Assembly: GCA_964572845.1 (NCBI GenBank)
Contig: CAZNFX010000011.1
Span: 91,079-155,078, forward strand
Source of the DNA: Bin55 sp964572845
GTDB taxonomy: Bacteria; Pseudomonadota; Gammaproteobacteria; Pseudomonadales; Azotimanducaceae
Direction of reading: 5' to 3'
Length of the DNA stretch: 64,000 nucleotides
This document shows positions 53,804 to 63,103 of the stretch, one piece after another (positions within the stretch are counted from its first letter, which is position 1; every line of letters starts with the position of its first letter). The position numbers were made by a program, and so were the translations under genes. The notes under the pieces were generated by a model. That model made no database searches and was not told the origin of the DNA. It was given only the letters and a program-made list of their open reading frames with translations.

Positions 53804-55512
53804 TGAATTCGGCAAGGCTGCATGCCGCACTCGCGTTTGCACTCTGCGTGACTATGCAAGTTTGTCAAGCCGACGACGTCATTGTCCAGGCGCTAAAGGA
53901 CGAACTGCAACGATCCATGAGCGAATTGCAATTGGAGGGTTCACCTCAGCCCTACTTTATTGCCTACACAGTACGCGACAATTCTCAATTATTGGAATCG
54001 TTCTTCTTGGGAACATCGGTCCGAGCTGATCGGATCAGTTCGCGAACCGTCAGAGTGGAAGTCAGAGTAGGTTCGTACGAACTCGACAACCGCAACTACC
54101 GCCCACGAGTAAACCGATCGGCTACCGTCACGCGGGCTTTGCCAATCACTAACGACTACGAGGAATTACGGCGAGCGATTTGGCGTGCAACTGATGTCGC
54201 CTACAAGAACGCTGTACAAAACTATGCCTCGAAACTTACTGCGTTGGAGAGTCGACGACGCGACGATCCATTGCCAGACTTCACAATTGAGGAACCGTTC
54301 CAATACGAGCAGGAACAGGAATCCACTTTGGATGAAATCAACCTTGATGAAGTTCGCGAACCCGCTCGAATCCTCTCAGCAGCCTTTTCGAATTCGCCAG
54401 AGATCTTCACGTCGGTTGTGGCGGCGTCTGCGGCAAAGCGACGACGCACCTATGTAAGCAGCGAAGGCAGTTTCCACGACTACGTGGAGCAGCAGTGTCG
54501 CATTAGAACGTTGGCGTTTACCCAAATGTTAGACGGTACCGAAATACAGGACTATTCCAATGAATACAGCATAGACTGCGCGAATCTCCCGCCACTAGCC
54601 GAGATGCAGGAAGGAGTGCAGTCGCTTATCACACGATTGACGAAATTAAGGACCGCAGAAACTTTTGAAGACGTGTATAACGGTCCAATCCTGTACGAAG
54701 GCCAGGCGGCGGCACAGATTTTCCGAAGTTTCCTGCTGCCGCGACTGATGGCCATAAGAGTTCCTATGACGGACGATGCCCGTTCCGATTCTCAGCGTTT
54801 CAGAAATCCATTTCTGGACAAGATTGGCGCGCGAGTGGTGTCCGCCAAGATCGACGTCATAAACGATCCAACACTAACCGAGTTCAATGGCAAACCTTTG
54901 CTTGGACACTATCTCGTAGACCGTCAGGGGATACCTGCTCGTCGCACGCTGCTAGTCGAGGAAGGCAAACTGAAGACACTTTTGACTACACGTAGTCCGG
55001 TTGATGAGTTCGAGAGGAGCACTGGATCTAGTCGAACAGGTGGAAGCGCAATGCCGGGCAATGTTTTGATTCTGCCCAAAGAAGGGGAAGGGTGGACTGA
55101 TGAAGAAATTGGCGTTGAGATGAAGTCTCTGTTGGACGACTACGGCTTGGATTATGGAATTGTGGTGCGCAGACTGGCCAATCGTGCTGAATTGGCCTTT
55201 GGCAATCGCACCTCTGTGGTACTTGAGGCCTACAAAGTGTTTCCAGACGGACGTGAAGTACTTGTGCCGGCAATGGAGATTACGGGCTACAGCGATCGAA
55301 CTCTGCGGGATATTGTTGCTGTTTCTCAGGAAGTTCAGCAGTACGACACGGTTTACGGCAGTGGAAGTGGCGCATGGGTTACTCCCATTTCGATTATCGC
55401 TCCTTCTTCGCTACTCATAGAGGAACTAACCGCAAGAAAGATGCGGCCTGTATCACCACGGCCGCCTGTTGTGCCGCACCCATCTGTGGATTCGACGGCC
55501 GTATCGAATTGA
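53803..55512 (+). CDS. Exported TldE/PmbA-like subunit, pair 4
   Basis: A 569-residue TldE/PmbA-like protein, the last of the array. The signal peptide is MNSARLHAALAFALCVTMQVCQAD. The HExxxH position reads LYEGQAAAQIF, so there is no zinc site. NDPTLTEFNGKPLLGHY and RRTLLVEEGKLKTLLTTR are the core motifs. It is the most divergent TldE-like copy: it keeps the proline-rich PVVPHP tail but has a different loop between residues 150 and 180, rich in acidic residues (EEPFQYEQEQE). A 254-nt spacer follows before the SOS mutagenesis cassette. Confidence 0.9.
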   Translation: MNSARLHAALAFALCVTMQVCQADDVIVQALKDELQRSMSELQLEGSPQPYFIAYTVRDNSQLLESFFLGTSVRADRISSRTVRVEVRVGSYELDNRNYRPRVNRSATVTRALPITNDYEELRRAIWRATDVAYKNAVQNYASKLTALESRRRDDPLPDFTIEEPFQYEQEQESTLDEINLDEVREPARILSAAFSNSPEIFTSVVAASAAKRRRTYVSSEGSFHDYVEQQCRIRTLAFTQMLDGTEIQDYSNEYSIDCANLPPLAEMQEGVQSLITRLTKLRTAETFEDVYNGPILYEGQAAAQIFRSFLLPRLMAIRVPMTDDARSDSQRFRNPFLDKIGARVVSAKIDVINDPTLTEFNGKPLLGHYLVDRQGIPARRTLLVEEGKLKTLLTTRSPVDEFERSTGSSRTGGSAMPGNVLILPKEGEGWTDEEIGVEMKSLLDDYGLDYGIVVRRLANRAELAFGNRTSVVLEAYKVFPDGREVLVPAMEITGYSDRTLRDIVAVSQEVQQYDTVYGSGSGAWVTPISIIAPSSLLIEELTARKMRPVSPRPPVVPHPSVDSTAVSN

Positions 55513-55710
55513 TCATTTGGGTCTTGCTTCGTGGGATCTGATTTCGATGCCAGTTTCAGGTAGTCCGCTGGTAGAACTCCTGCTCTGATACTGCTGGCCT
55601 CGAACTCGGGTTTCTCCGAACCTCTGTAAGAGCTCCACATTCCTTAGAGCCTTCGGCATCCTGCAGCGTTTCTGTTGTCGCAATGTTTATGCATTTTGTA
55701 GCTGCGCCCC

Positions 55711-55739
55711 TTGACACTGTATTTATGTATAGCTATAGT
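55711..55739 (+). promoter_or_regulatory. SOS-type promoter of imuA-imuB-dnaE2 with candidate LexA box
   Basis: TTGACA (55711-55716) is a perfect -35, and TATAGT (55734-55739) a near-perfect -10, with a 17-nt spacer. The spacer holds CTGTATTTATGTATAG (55717-55732), which matches 13 of 16 positions of the E. coli LexA consensus CTGTATATATATACAG. LexA bound here would cover both hexamers. The expected transcript starts about 30 nt before the imuA codons. imuA-imuB-dnaE2 cassettes are known LexA targets, so context supports the call. Confidence 0.75.
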
Positions 55740-55766
55740 TAACAACATGGTTTTAATTACAGTACT

Positions 55767-56510
55767 TTGGTGTCGGATTTACGCGATCTTCTCAACAAGA
55801 AATTCATTTGGCGAGCATGTGATCTAACGGATTCCACAACTTCCGAGCAAGCATTGGGAATTCCCACTGGGTTTGTCGACTTGGATCGTTTGCTCTACGG
55901 AAACGGTTGGCCGCGCGACGCTCTTGTGGAAGTGCTCGTTGACGTTCATGGTTGCGGCGAACTGCGCTTGCTCGTGTCCGGTCTGCGCCGTCTTCTCCGT
56001 GAAGAAACGCGATGGATGGCTTGGATCAATCCTCCGTTTGTGCCTTATGCGCCGGCATTGCATGCGCTGGGCATTGATGTGAACCGCGTGTTGCTTGTGC
56101 ATCCAAACAGTCACCGAGAAGCCTTGTGGGCCTTGGAAAAAACTTTGGAATCCGGCAGTTGCAGCGCTGCGCTTGCATGGCTGAATGAACAAGATCTCAA
56201 AGACAAGCACCTTCGTAGGATTCAGACCCGAGCAAAGGAAAGTCGTGTGTGGAGCACGATCTTTCGGCCTGCGCACACGGCTCAGCAATCCTCATGCGCG
56301 GAACTTCGGCTCCATGTGCAAAGTTCTCAGTCAGTCGGCGGAAATAGGGTGGAACTGTCGATTTTGAAACGCAAAGGAGGGTGGGCTGTGAATGACGTGC
56401 CACTGCAGTTGCAGTGGCACCCGAATGCTCTGTCAGAGGATTGCATGACTCGACGATGGAACCAGTGGAGACAGACCGGAAAGATGGAAGAAACAAGGAG
56501 GATTGCCTAA
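55767..56510 (+). CDS. imuA: ImuA, SOS mutagenesis accessory protein
   Basis: A 247-residue RecA-fold protein of the ImuA (SulA-like/ImuA) family, which supports translesion synthesis by ImuB and DnaE2. GFVDLDRLLYGNGWPRDALVEVL is the family's N-terminal RecA-like segment. The place of the Walker A loop (DVHGCGELRLL) lacks a GKT/S, so ATP binding is doubtful. The start is TTG 55767 or GTG 55770; neither has a strong ribosome site, and an upstream ATG (55747) is in another frame and soon stops. The TAA overlaps the imuB ATG by 1 nt. Expression is probably SOS induced from the promoter just upstream. Confidence 0.9.
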   Translation: MVSDLRDLLNKKFIWRACDLTDSTTSEQALGIPTGFVDLDRLLYGNGWPRDALVEVLVDVHGCGELRLLVSGLRRLLREETRWMAWINPPFVPYAPALHALGIDVNRVLLVHPNSHREALWALEKTLESGSCSAALAWLNEQDLKDKHLRRIQTRAKESRVWSTIFRPAHTAQQSSCAELRLHVQSSQSVGGNRVELSILKRKGGWAVNDVPLQLQWHPNALSEDCMTRRWNQWRQTGKMEETRRIA

Positions 56511-57940
56511 TGCTTTGGCTATGTGCGCATTTGCCACAGATGGGATTGGAAATGTTCGGGAAACCACCTGAGCATCAACCAGCCACCGTAGTGGTCGACG
56601 AACGCAAGATTCATTTGATGAATGCCGCTGCGCAGGAAGCGGGGATAACTTTGGGGAGCAGTCTTGCAACCGCAAGCAGCCTAGCGCCGGATTTGGTTTG
56701 CTACAAGAGAGACGAAAAGGCGGAGAAGGAATATCTTGAAAAGATCATTCCAGTAGCCTACCGATTTACGCCTCGTGTCAGTGTTTCTCTGCCTTACGAT
56801 TTGATGCTGGAAGTATCTGGCAGCGTGAGATTGTTTGGTGGTCTTACCCGCATCGTTCGTTTGCTTCAACGTTCGTTGCGACATGTCGGGCATGCGTCAT
56901 TTATCGGTATCGCACATACCCCCAGTACTGCCCGTGTTCTTGCTCATGCAAGGGTGTCCACTCCGTTGCCGGAGTACCCCGATGCCCAGACGGTTCGAGA
57001 CAACGCTCTGGAACGCTTGCAGGAAATCAGTTTGCAGTATGCGGAGCTCAATGCAGCAGACATCGAACGTTTGTTCAACATGGGCATACGCGAGTTTGGC
57101 GAGTTGCTGGATTTGCCGCCACACGAACTAGGGAAGAGATTTGAAAAGAGCTTGCTTGAGTATTTGAAACGTTTGACAGGGACGGCTCTCGATCCCCAGA
57201 AATATGTCGAACCCGCAGAACGTTTTCAGTCCGACATCCATTTACTGGATCCAGTCAAGGCCCGGCAATCGCTTGAGGAGCATATGGAGCGGCTGGCTTT
57301 GGAACTGGTGTATTGGTTGCAATCGCGCCAACTGGGCGTGATGGAAGCTGTATGGACGTTCAAACCATTCGACAGCGAAGGGATATCCGTGCCTGTGCGC
57401 TTTTCGCATCCTCGCACTCGCGTCCCGTCCATCTTGGAATTTTCGGAACTTGCACTGGACGCATTCGAACTGCCGAAGGAAGTTATTTCGATATCTCTGG
57501 AAGCGACGCGTGTGGATTCCCTGCTGAACACGGGGACGGTGGAAAAGGATTTGCTGGGAACGCATGAAGTCAGACCTGTGTTGCCTGGTGATCTTCTTGA
57601 TCGACTGACAGCGCGTCTTGGCATTGATTCCTGGCAGTTGTTGCGCAACATGAACGATCATCGACCGGAATATGCATGGTCTCCCTCAACTGCCGGCGAA
57701 TCAGAGCGCAGTTCTCCGCCATTTTTCACTCCCGGCTGTCGTCCTTTATGGCTGTTTGAGCCGCCGTTGCCGGTCAAACGCAAGCATTTCGAGCTGCTCA
57801 AAGGTCCAGAGCGCATTCAGAGCGGGTGGTGGGAGTGCGACTTTTCACGAGACTACTTTGTCGCTCTCCATGAAAGCGGTTCTTTGTGTTGGCTGTTCAA
57901 CGACGGGGAGGGTTGGTTTCAGCATGGCTATTTCTCCTAA
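56510..57940 (+). CDS. imuB: ImuB, Y-family polymerase-like protein
   Basis: A 476-residue catalytically inactive Y-family polymerase homologue that links the beta clamp to DnaE2. I place the start at ATG 56510, overlapping the imuA stop (TAATG); an in-frame extension to 56414 lies inside imuA. The N-terminus (MLWLCAHLPQMGLEMF) lacks the catalytic Asp found in the DinB/UmuC start motif, as is typical of ImuB. The helix-hairpin-helix region IERLFNMGIREFGELLDLPPHEL and the little-finger domain follow. The last 17 nt overlap dnaE2, so the three genes form one translationally coupled unit. Confidence 0.93.
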   Translation: MLWLCAHLPQMGLEMFGKPPEHQPATVVVDERKIHLMNAAAQEAGITLGSSLATASSLAPDLVCYKRDEKAEKEYLEKIIPVAYRFTPRVSVSLPYDLMLEVSGSVRLFGGLTRIVRLLQRSLRHVGHASFIGIAHTPSTARVLAHARVSTPLPEYPDAQTVRDNALERLQEISLQYAELNAADIERLFNMGIREFGELLDLPPHELGKRFEKSLLEYLKRLTGTALDPQKYVEPAERFQSDIHLLDPVKARQSLEEHMERLALELVYWLQSRQLGVMEAVWTFKPFDSEGISVPVRFSHPRTRVPSILEFSELALDAFELPKEVISISLEATRVDSLLNTGTVEKDLLGTHEVRPVLPGDLLDRLTARLGIDSWQLLRNMNDHRPEYAWSPSTAGESERSSPPFFTPGCRPLWLFEPPLPVKRKHFELLKGPERIQSGWWECDFSRDYFVALHESGSLCWLFNDGEGWFQHGYFS

Positions 57941-60900
57941 TTCTGACTCGGTTCCCTTTGCGGAACTACATTGCAAGAGCAACTATTCATTCTTGCACGG
58001 TGCTTCCCATCCGGAGGAGCTTGTGCGGCGTGCGAAGGAATTGGGTTATGAAGCGATCGCAATAACCGACGAATGTTCTCTTGTCGGCATTGTGAAAGCA
58101 CATGTCGAAGCAGAAAAAGTGGGAATCAAGCTGATCGTTGGAGCGGAGTTCAACATCACTGCGCGAGACGGAAGCGAGTTGCTGAAAATAGTGCTTCTGG
58201 CTCCCACGAGAAAGGCCTACGCTCAGCTATCGGCGCTCATTACCAAAGGACGACGGCGAATGCCCAAGGGCGAGTACGAGCTGAGCATGAGCGATCTTGG
58301 CGCATTGACCGCCGACTGTCTTGCACTGTGGATGCCCGGCAATCTTCCTATCGACAGACTGGAAGCTCAGGGCCGCGATCTTCAAGCATGCCTCCCACGG
58401 CTTTGGCTTGCGTTGGAACTGTTCTTGTCGGACCGAGACTTGGATCAAGCTGCCAATGTTCTAACGTTGTCGATGCAGTTGGGTCTGCCGATTGTTGCGA
58501 GCAACGATGTTCATATGCACATTTCGGAACGCAAACCGTTGCAGGACACGCTTACCGCGGTTCGCCTTGGATCAACTGTTAGTCAGCTGGGAACCGATGC
58601 CTTCCCGAATGCGGAACGGCATTTGCGAACCTACGATGCTCTGCGGAAGCTATACGCGGAAGAAATACTCGAGGAATCTGCAAAGATTGCGAGAGAGTGC
58701 GAATTTTCCCTCAATTCCTTGCGCTACGAATATCCCGCAGAACTGGTGCCTGAAGGCACGACTCCCATCAAGCACTTGCGCTCTCTCACCTACGAGGGGG
58801 CGGCATCTCGATTCCCCAAAGGAATTCCTGACAAAGTAAGAAGCTTGCTCGAAAAGGAGCTCGCTCTCATCGCCGAGTTGAAGTACGAGTACTACTTCCT
58901 GACCGTTTACGACATCGTGCGGTTTGCACGCAGTCGGAAGATCCTTTGTCAGGGAAGGGGGTCCGCAGCGAATTCCGCGGTTTGCTATTGCCTATTCGTT
59001 ACCGAAGTGGACCCCGATCGCGTTCATCTTCTATTCGAACGCTTTGTGTCCAAGGAACGACACGAACCTCCAGACATCGATGTGGATTTTGAGCATGAGA
59101 GACGCGAGGAAGTCATTCAGTTCATATACGACAAGTACACGAGGGAACGTGCGGCTTTGGCCGCAACCTTGGTTACCTATAGACCGCGCAGCGCGATTCG
59201 CGATGTTGGCAAGGTACTGGATTTGGATCCGGATTTGGTAGACATGCTTGCCAAATCCATGTCGTGGTGGGACAGCAAGGATGAATTCAATCAGCGTCTG
59301 CAAAACTGCGGAGTAGATCCTCAATCTCGCACTATTCAGCTCTTCGTAGCTCTCGTTAGCGAAATTATTGGATTTCCACGGCACCTGTCTCAGCATGTTG
59401 GGGGATTTGTCATTTCGAGAGGTCCGATTTCCGAATTGGTTCCCATGGAAAACGCAGCCATGGAAGACAGAACGATCATTCAGTGGGACAAGTACGATCT
59501 TGAGGCAATGTGCCTGCTCAAGGTGGACGTGTTGGGGCTCGGCATGCTGACTGCCATTCGCAAGACGCTCGATTTGGCGAATGATTTTCGCGGTTTGTCT
59601 GGCGAAGCGCGTCTGGCTGTTTCGAGTCTGCCCGCTGAGGACCCGGCCACTTACCAAATGCTTCAGAAGGCCGACAGCGTAGGTGTGTTTCAAGTAGAGT
59701 CTCGGGCGCAGATGTCCATGCTGCCGAGACTCAGACCCGAGTGTTTCTATGATTTGGTTATAGAGGTCGCCATTGTCAGGCCAGGCCCGATTCAGGGCAA
59801 CATGGTGCATCCGTATTTGCTTCGTCGCCAAGGGAAGGAAGCTGTAACGTATTCCAACGACGAAGTGCGCAAGGTCTTGGAAAGAACCTTGGGTATTCCC
59901 ATTTTTCAAGAGCAAGTCATTGAACTAGCCATGGTTGCAGCTGGTTTTTCAGCTGGGGAAGCAGATCAGTTGCGCCGGTCCATGGCGGCCTGGAAGCGTC
60001 GTGGCGGATTGGAGAAATACCACAGAAAACTTGTGGATGGAATGCTGGAGCGCGGGCATCCCAGAGAGTTTGCCGAGCGAATTTTCGAACAGATAAAGGG
60101 ATTTGGCGAGTATGGATTCCCGGAGTCGCACGCAGCTAGCTTTGCCTTGTTGGTGTACATATCAGCCTGGTTGAAACGACATGAGCCTGCAGCGTTCTAT
60201 TGCGGCTTGTTGAACAGTTTGCCCATGGGGTTTTATTCACCAGCGCAGCTGACGCAGGATGCCATGCGGCACGGCATTGAGATTCGAGGGGTCGATGTGC
60301 AGAAAAGCGGTTGGGACTATCGTCTAGAACCATCGGGAAAGAGCCTCCCAGGATACGATCAACCGCAAGGAGCACTCCGCGTGGGCATGCGACAGATTAA
60401 AGGATTGGGCGAGGAAGCGGGCAATCGCATTGCAGACGGCCAACCTTACATGGACATCGATGATTTGGCACGGCGGGCTGAACTGAACGATCAGGAACTC
60501 ACGTTTCTAGCTCGAGCCGGTGCGTTGCAAACCATTTCAGGCAATCGCTTTCAAGCGCATTGGGATGCAGCAGGAGTGGACCGCCCTACAGAACTTTGGA
60601 AAGCCAGCAATATTGTGGTTCCCTATCAAACAGATGTGGTGTTGCCGGAGCCCACGGTGGGCGAGAGCGTGTTTCTGGACTTCAGCTACTTGGATCTGAC
60701 GCTTGGGGACCATCCGCTGAAGATCATGCGAGGTGAAGCGCATTTTCGGCATTGCATGAAAGCGGAAGATCTGATTTCGACGCATCCGGGGCGGTTTGTT
60801 CAGGTGGCGGGGCTTGTTACCTGTCGACAACGACCTGGAACGAGCAGCGGAGTGGTTTTCTTGACGCTAGAGGATGAAACGGGAAATGCCAATGTGGTGG

Positions 60901-61100
60901 TGTGGAAGGCCGTCTTGGAGCGATATCGGGCGGAGATTCTGCAAAGTCAGCTCGTTCGCATCAAGGGCGTGATCCAGCGTGAAGGGGAGGTCATTCACAT
61001 TGTTGCCGGTCAGGTAGTTGATTTCAGCGAAAGATTGAAAGCGCTAGCAGATCGGCAAACCGCCAATCGCAACATCGTGAATTCACGAAATTTCCATTAG
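57924..61100 (+). CDS. dnaE2: DnaE2, error-prone DNA polymerase III alpha subunit
   Basis: A 1058-residue error-prone C-family polymerase. The true start is ATG 57924 (MAISPNSDSVPFAELHCKSNYS), 17 nt inside imuB; a longer frame back to 57672 is imuB sequence in another frame. The PHP domain opens with ELHCKSNYSFLHGASHPEEL. The polymerase triad is Asp384, Asp386 and Asp388 in PDIDVDFEHERREE. GEYGFPESHAASFALLVY is highly typical of DnaE2. The C-terminal OB fold (FVQVAGLVTCRQRPGTSSGVVFLTLED) is present. DnaE2 with ImuA/ImuB makes damage-induced mutations in bacteria that lack UmuDC-type Pol V. A 158-nt convergent spacer follows. Confidence 0.96.
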   Translation: MAISPNSDSVPFAELHCKSNYSFLHGASHPEELVRRAKELGYEAIAITDECSLVGIVKAHVEAEKVGIKLIVGAEFNITARDGSELLKIVLLAPTRKAYAQLSALITKGRRRMPKGEYELSMSDLGALTADCLALWMPGNLPIDRLEAQGRDLQACLPRLWLALELFLSDRDLDQAANVLTLSMQLGLPIVASNDVHMHISERKPLQDTLTAVRLGSTVSQLGTDAFPNAERHLRTYDALRKLYAEEILEESAKIARECEFSLNSLRYEYPAELVPEGTTPIKHLRSLTYEGAASRFPKGIPDKVRSLLEKELALIAELKYEYYFLTVYDIVRFARSRKILCQGRGSAANSAVCYCLFVTEVDPDRVHLLFERFVSKERHEPPDIDVDFEHERREEVIQFIYDKYTRERAALAATLVTYRPRSAIRDVGKVLDLDPDLVDMLAKSMSWWDSKDEFNQRLQNCGVDPQSRTIQLFVALVSEIIGFPRHLSQHVGGFVISRGPISELVPMENAAMEDRTIIQWDKYDLEAMCLLKVDVLGLGMLTAIRKTLDLANDFRGLSGEARLAVSSLPAEDPATYQMLQKADSVGVFQVESRAQMSMLPRLRPECFYDLVIEVAIVRPGPIQGNMVHPYLLRRQGKEAVTYSNDEVRKVLERTLGIPIFQEQVIELAMVAAGFSAGEADQLRRSMAAWKRRGGLEKYHRKLVDGMLERGHPREFAERIFEQIKGFGEYGFPESHAASFALLVYISAWLKRHEPAAFYCGLLNSLPMGFYSPAQLTQDAMRHGIEIRGVDVQKSGWDYRLEPSGKSLPGYDQPQGALRVGMRQIKGLGEEAGNRIADGQPYMDIDDLARRAELNDQELTFLARAGALQTISGNRFQAHWDAAGVDRPTELWKASNIVVPYQTDVVLPEPTVGESVFLDFSYLDLTLGDHPLKIMRGEAHFRHCMKAEDLISTHPGRFVQVAGLVTCRQRPGTSSGVVFLTLEDETGNANVVVWKAVLERYRAEILQSQLVRIKGVIQREGEVIHIVAGQVVDFSERLKALADRQTANRNIVNSRNFH

Positions 61101-61258
61101 CAGAACCACAGCAAACAAAACCGATAGTTCCACCCATCAGTCAAGAGCATGTAATCGAGTCAACCCGTCGCATGATGCCCACCGTCTAGCACACGTGCAA
61201 CATCACACGCCAAGAACACGGCACCATCTAATGTCGGAAGATTGCCTTGGGGTCAAGC

Positions 61259-63103
61259 CTACAAATCGCGCCACCTCTCCACGTCAGCCAGATGGTCTTC
61301 AGTCAAATATGATCGAGCCTGCTCCAGCTGCGAATTCGTCAATACAGATTCGTACCTGTTATTCCAAATCAAGCCCTTTGCTGCATTGGACTGTATTTGC
61401 TGAGTCGGAAGCGACTCAAGAGCTTCAAATAGTTCTAGTGGGTTATACCCTCCCCAACGCACTGTAAGATCAAAGTAGAACGAGTCACGGCGGTCTTCTT
61501 GGATATTCTCTGCTAGATTCAAGGCTTGGTAGGGCTTTCCATTTTCGACAAGAGCATTGCCGACCCATTTGGACGCAATCATTTTCGATGAATCTCGCAC
61601 TTGTGGCAGTAGTTCAATTGCCTTGTCGAGATTACTTCGACTAAGTTCAAGAATCACCCACACTTCGGTTCCCGAACTATGTGGGTTTGGAAGCGGTTGT
61701 TTCATCGCGATTTCAAAGGCACGTATAGGGTCCACAGAAGTGAGTCCCCGTAAGGTCGTTTCCAACATGTCGTGATATCGCGTCCAATCTTCAGAATCTT
61801 GGGAAAGTAGCCAATCAAGTGCCGCAGTCGGATCCGACTCAGACCACTCGTAGATCACACTTCGAATTACAGAAGTCATATCGAGTCCGGCACTTCCCCA
61901 TTCCTGAATCAGTAGAAGAGCTTCCTGCGGCGCAGTTTGTATCAGCTTTATGGCTATTCCTTCCATTGCAACCAATTGGATTTGCTTGGAGTAGTTGTCC
62001 AGAAGCGGCAATATCTCTCTCGGACTAGACTTTGCCCACAGTTGCGTAATTGCTCTTGCGACCCCATCGGTCAGAGCAGTATTCTCGAGTTCGTCGACCG
62101 CTTTGAGTGCTGCGGCAGGATCCACACGTGCCCAAGTCATCCCGACCGGGCGTAAGAATTTGCGCCGAATATCCTCGTCCATCGTTGAAACGTAATTGAA
62201 GGTATCGACAACATTTGATTGTGCTACTGCTTCCGCAACACGATCGCAAATATGGAGGTAGGAATCCACATCCCAAGTAAGAGACTCGGCAATTTCCTGC
62301 AACGCTTCGAGACCGTCTTGAGCTACCCATTCCACTGCGACATGCACGAACGAGTCGATCCGAAACTGATTTTGCAGACCATCTCTAACCAACGTATTCC
62401 AAGCCTCGCGTGGATTAGCCAAGACTGCTGCTAAAGCACGTTCTTCGGCAAGCAATGCCATCGCGTAGTCCACTCCTCCAAGTCTCTCAGCAATCTCGTG
62501 TCGGTCTGTATCGGATAGGTCGTCACGCGTTCTTAAGATTTCTTGCAATGCTTGGTTTTTCAATCGGCCATCTAGTGTGGATGCACTTTCCAATGCCTGG
62601 TTCAAATTCAGAAGGGACCATTCGTGAAAAACATCGGTTAGCAACGGTGTTTGCTGGTGAGTCGAAAGAGTCATGACTTTGGCAAATGCTGCTTGCGGAT
62701 TTAGCGATGCCCATCGGCGAACTATAGCCGACCGCGCTGCCTTACGTCTGCTGGCGCTATCGATGGATTCTGAGTCCTCGAAGAGATCGAGTAGTGTAGT
62801 TTCATCTGCTTTGGCTAGATAGGAAATCAAAATTGCGAATTGATTGAAGCTGTCAAGATTAGCAATCAACTGGTCGATCTGGGTTGGCGATTGGAGATTC
62901 GAAGCTGTATCCGCATCAACTTTGCCTGCGATATTTGCCTCTGGATGTGTTTCGTTGTAGACCGCCCGATCCGAATTAGTCAAACTCCAGGTACTGAATG
63001 CAAGAAACGCCCAAAATGTAGAAACAGAGAGAACAATTCCCAGTAATAGGCCAAAAGTTAGCCATAGGAGGGTAGGGCTTCTCGATTCGTTAACTGTCGG
63101 CAT
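61259..63103 (-). CDS. Membrane-anchored helical-repeat protein of unknown function
   Basis: A 614-residue protein that I do not recognise. One hydrophobic helix at about residues 11-34 (LLWLTFGLLLGIVLSVSTFWAFLAF) is a signal anchor. The rest is almost all helical and made of loosely repeated units of 35-50 residues with a W-(x3)-(D/N)P-(x)-A-A-(L/F) pattern: RRWASLNPQAAF, MTWARVDPAAAL, QLWAKSSPREIL, YEWSESDPTAAL, VRWGGYNPLELF. This suggests an alpha-solenoid of the TPR/HEAT type, a scaffold for protein contacts in the periplasm. There is no catalytic motif. It ends 158 nt from dnaE2 in convergent orientation and is not part of the SOS cassette. Confidence 0.85.
   Translation of the reverse strand: MPTVNESRSPTLLWLTFGLLLGIVLSVSTFWAFLAFSTWSLTNSDRAVYNETHPEANIAGKVDADTASNLQSPTQIDQLIANLDSFNQFAILISYLAKADETTLLDLFEDSESIDSASRRKAARSAIVRRWASLNPQAAFAKVMTLSTHQQTPLLTDVFHEWSLLNLNQALESASTLDGRLKNQALQEILRTRDDLSDTDRHEIAERLGGVDYAMALLAEERALAAVLANPREAWNTLVRDGLQNQFRIDSFVHVAVEWVAQDGLEALQEIAESLTWDVDSYLHICDRVAEAVAQSNVVDTFNYVSTMDEDIRRKFLRPVGMTWARVDPAAALKAVDELENTALTDGVARAITQLWAKSSPREILPLLDNYSKQIQLVAMEGIAIKLIQTAPQEALLLIQEWGSAGLDMTSVIRSVIYEWSESDPTAALDWLLSQDSEDWTRYHDMLETTLRGLTSVDPIRAFEIAMKQPLPNPHSSGTEVWVILELSRSNLDKAIELLPQVRDSSKMIASKWVGNALVENGKPYQALNLAENIQEDRRDSFYFDLTVRWGGYNPLELFEALESLPTQQIQSNAAKGLIWNNRYESVLTNSQLEQARSYLTEDHLADVERWRDL

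Noticed and set aside
55550..55640. A tRNA-like look (segments resembling a D-arm and a T-arm) after the array
   Set aside because: I could not form a cloverleaf; acceptor arms do not pair and the T-loop consensus is not in place.
57672..57923. An 84-codon N-terminal extension of DnaE2
   Set aside because: It is the out-of-frame translation of the imuB 3' end, and the PHP domain begins right after ATG 57924.
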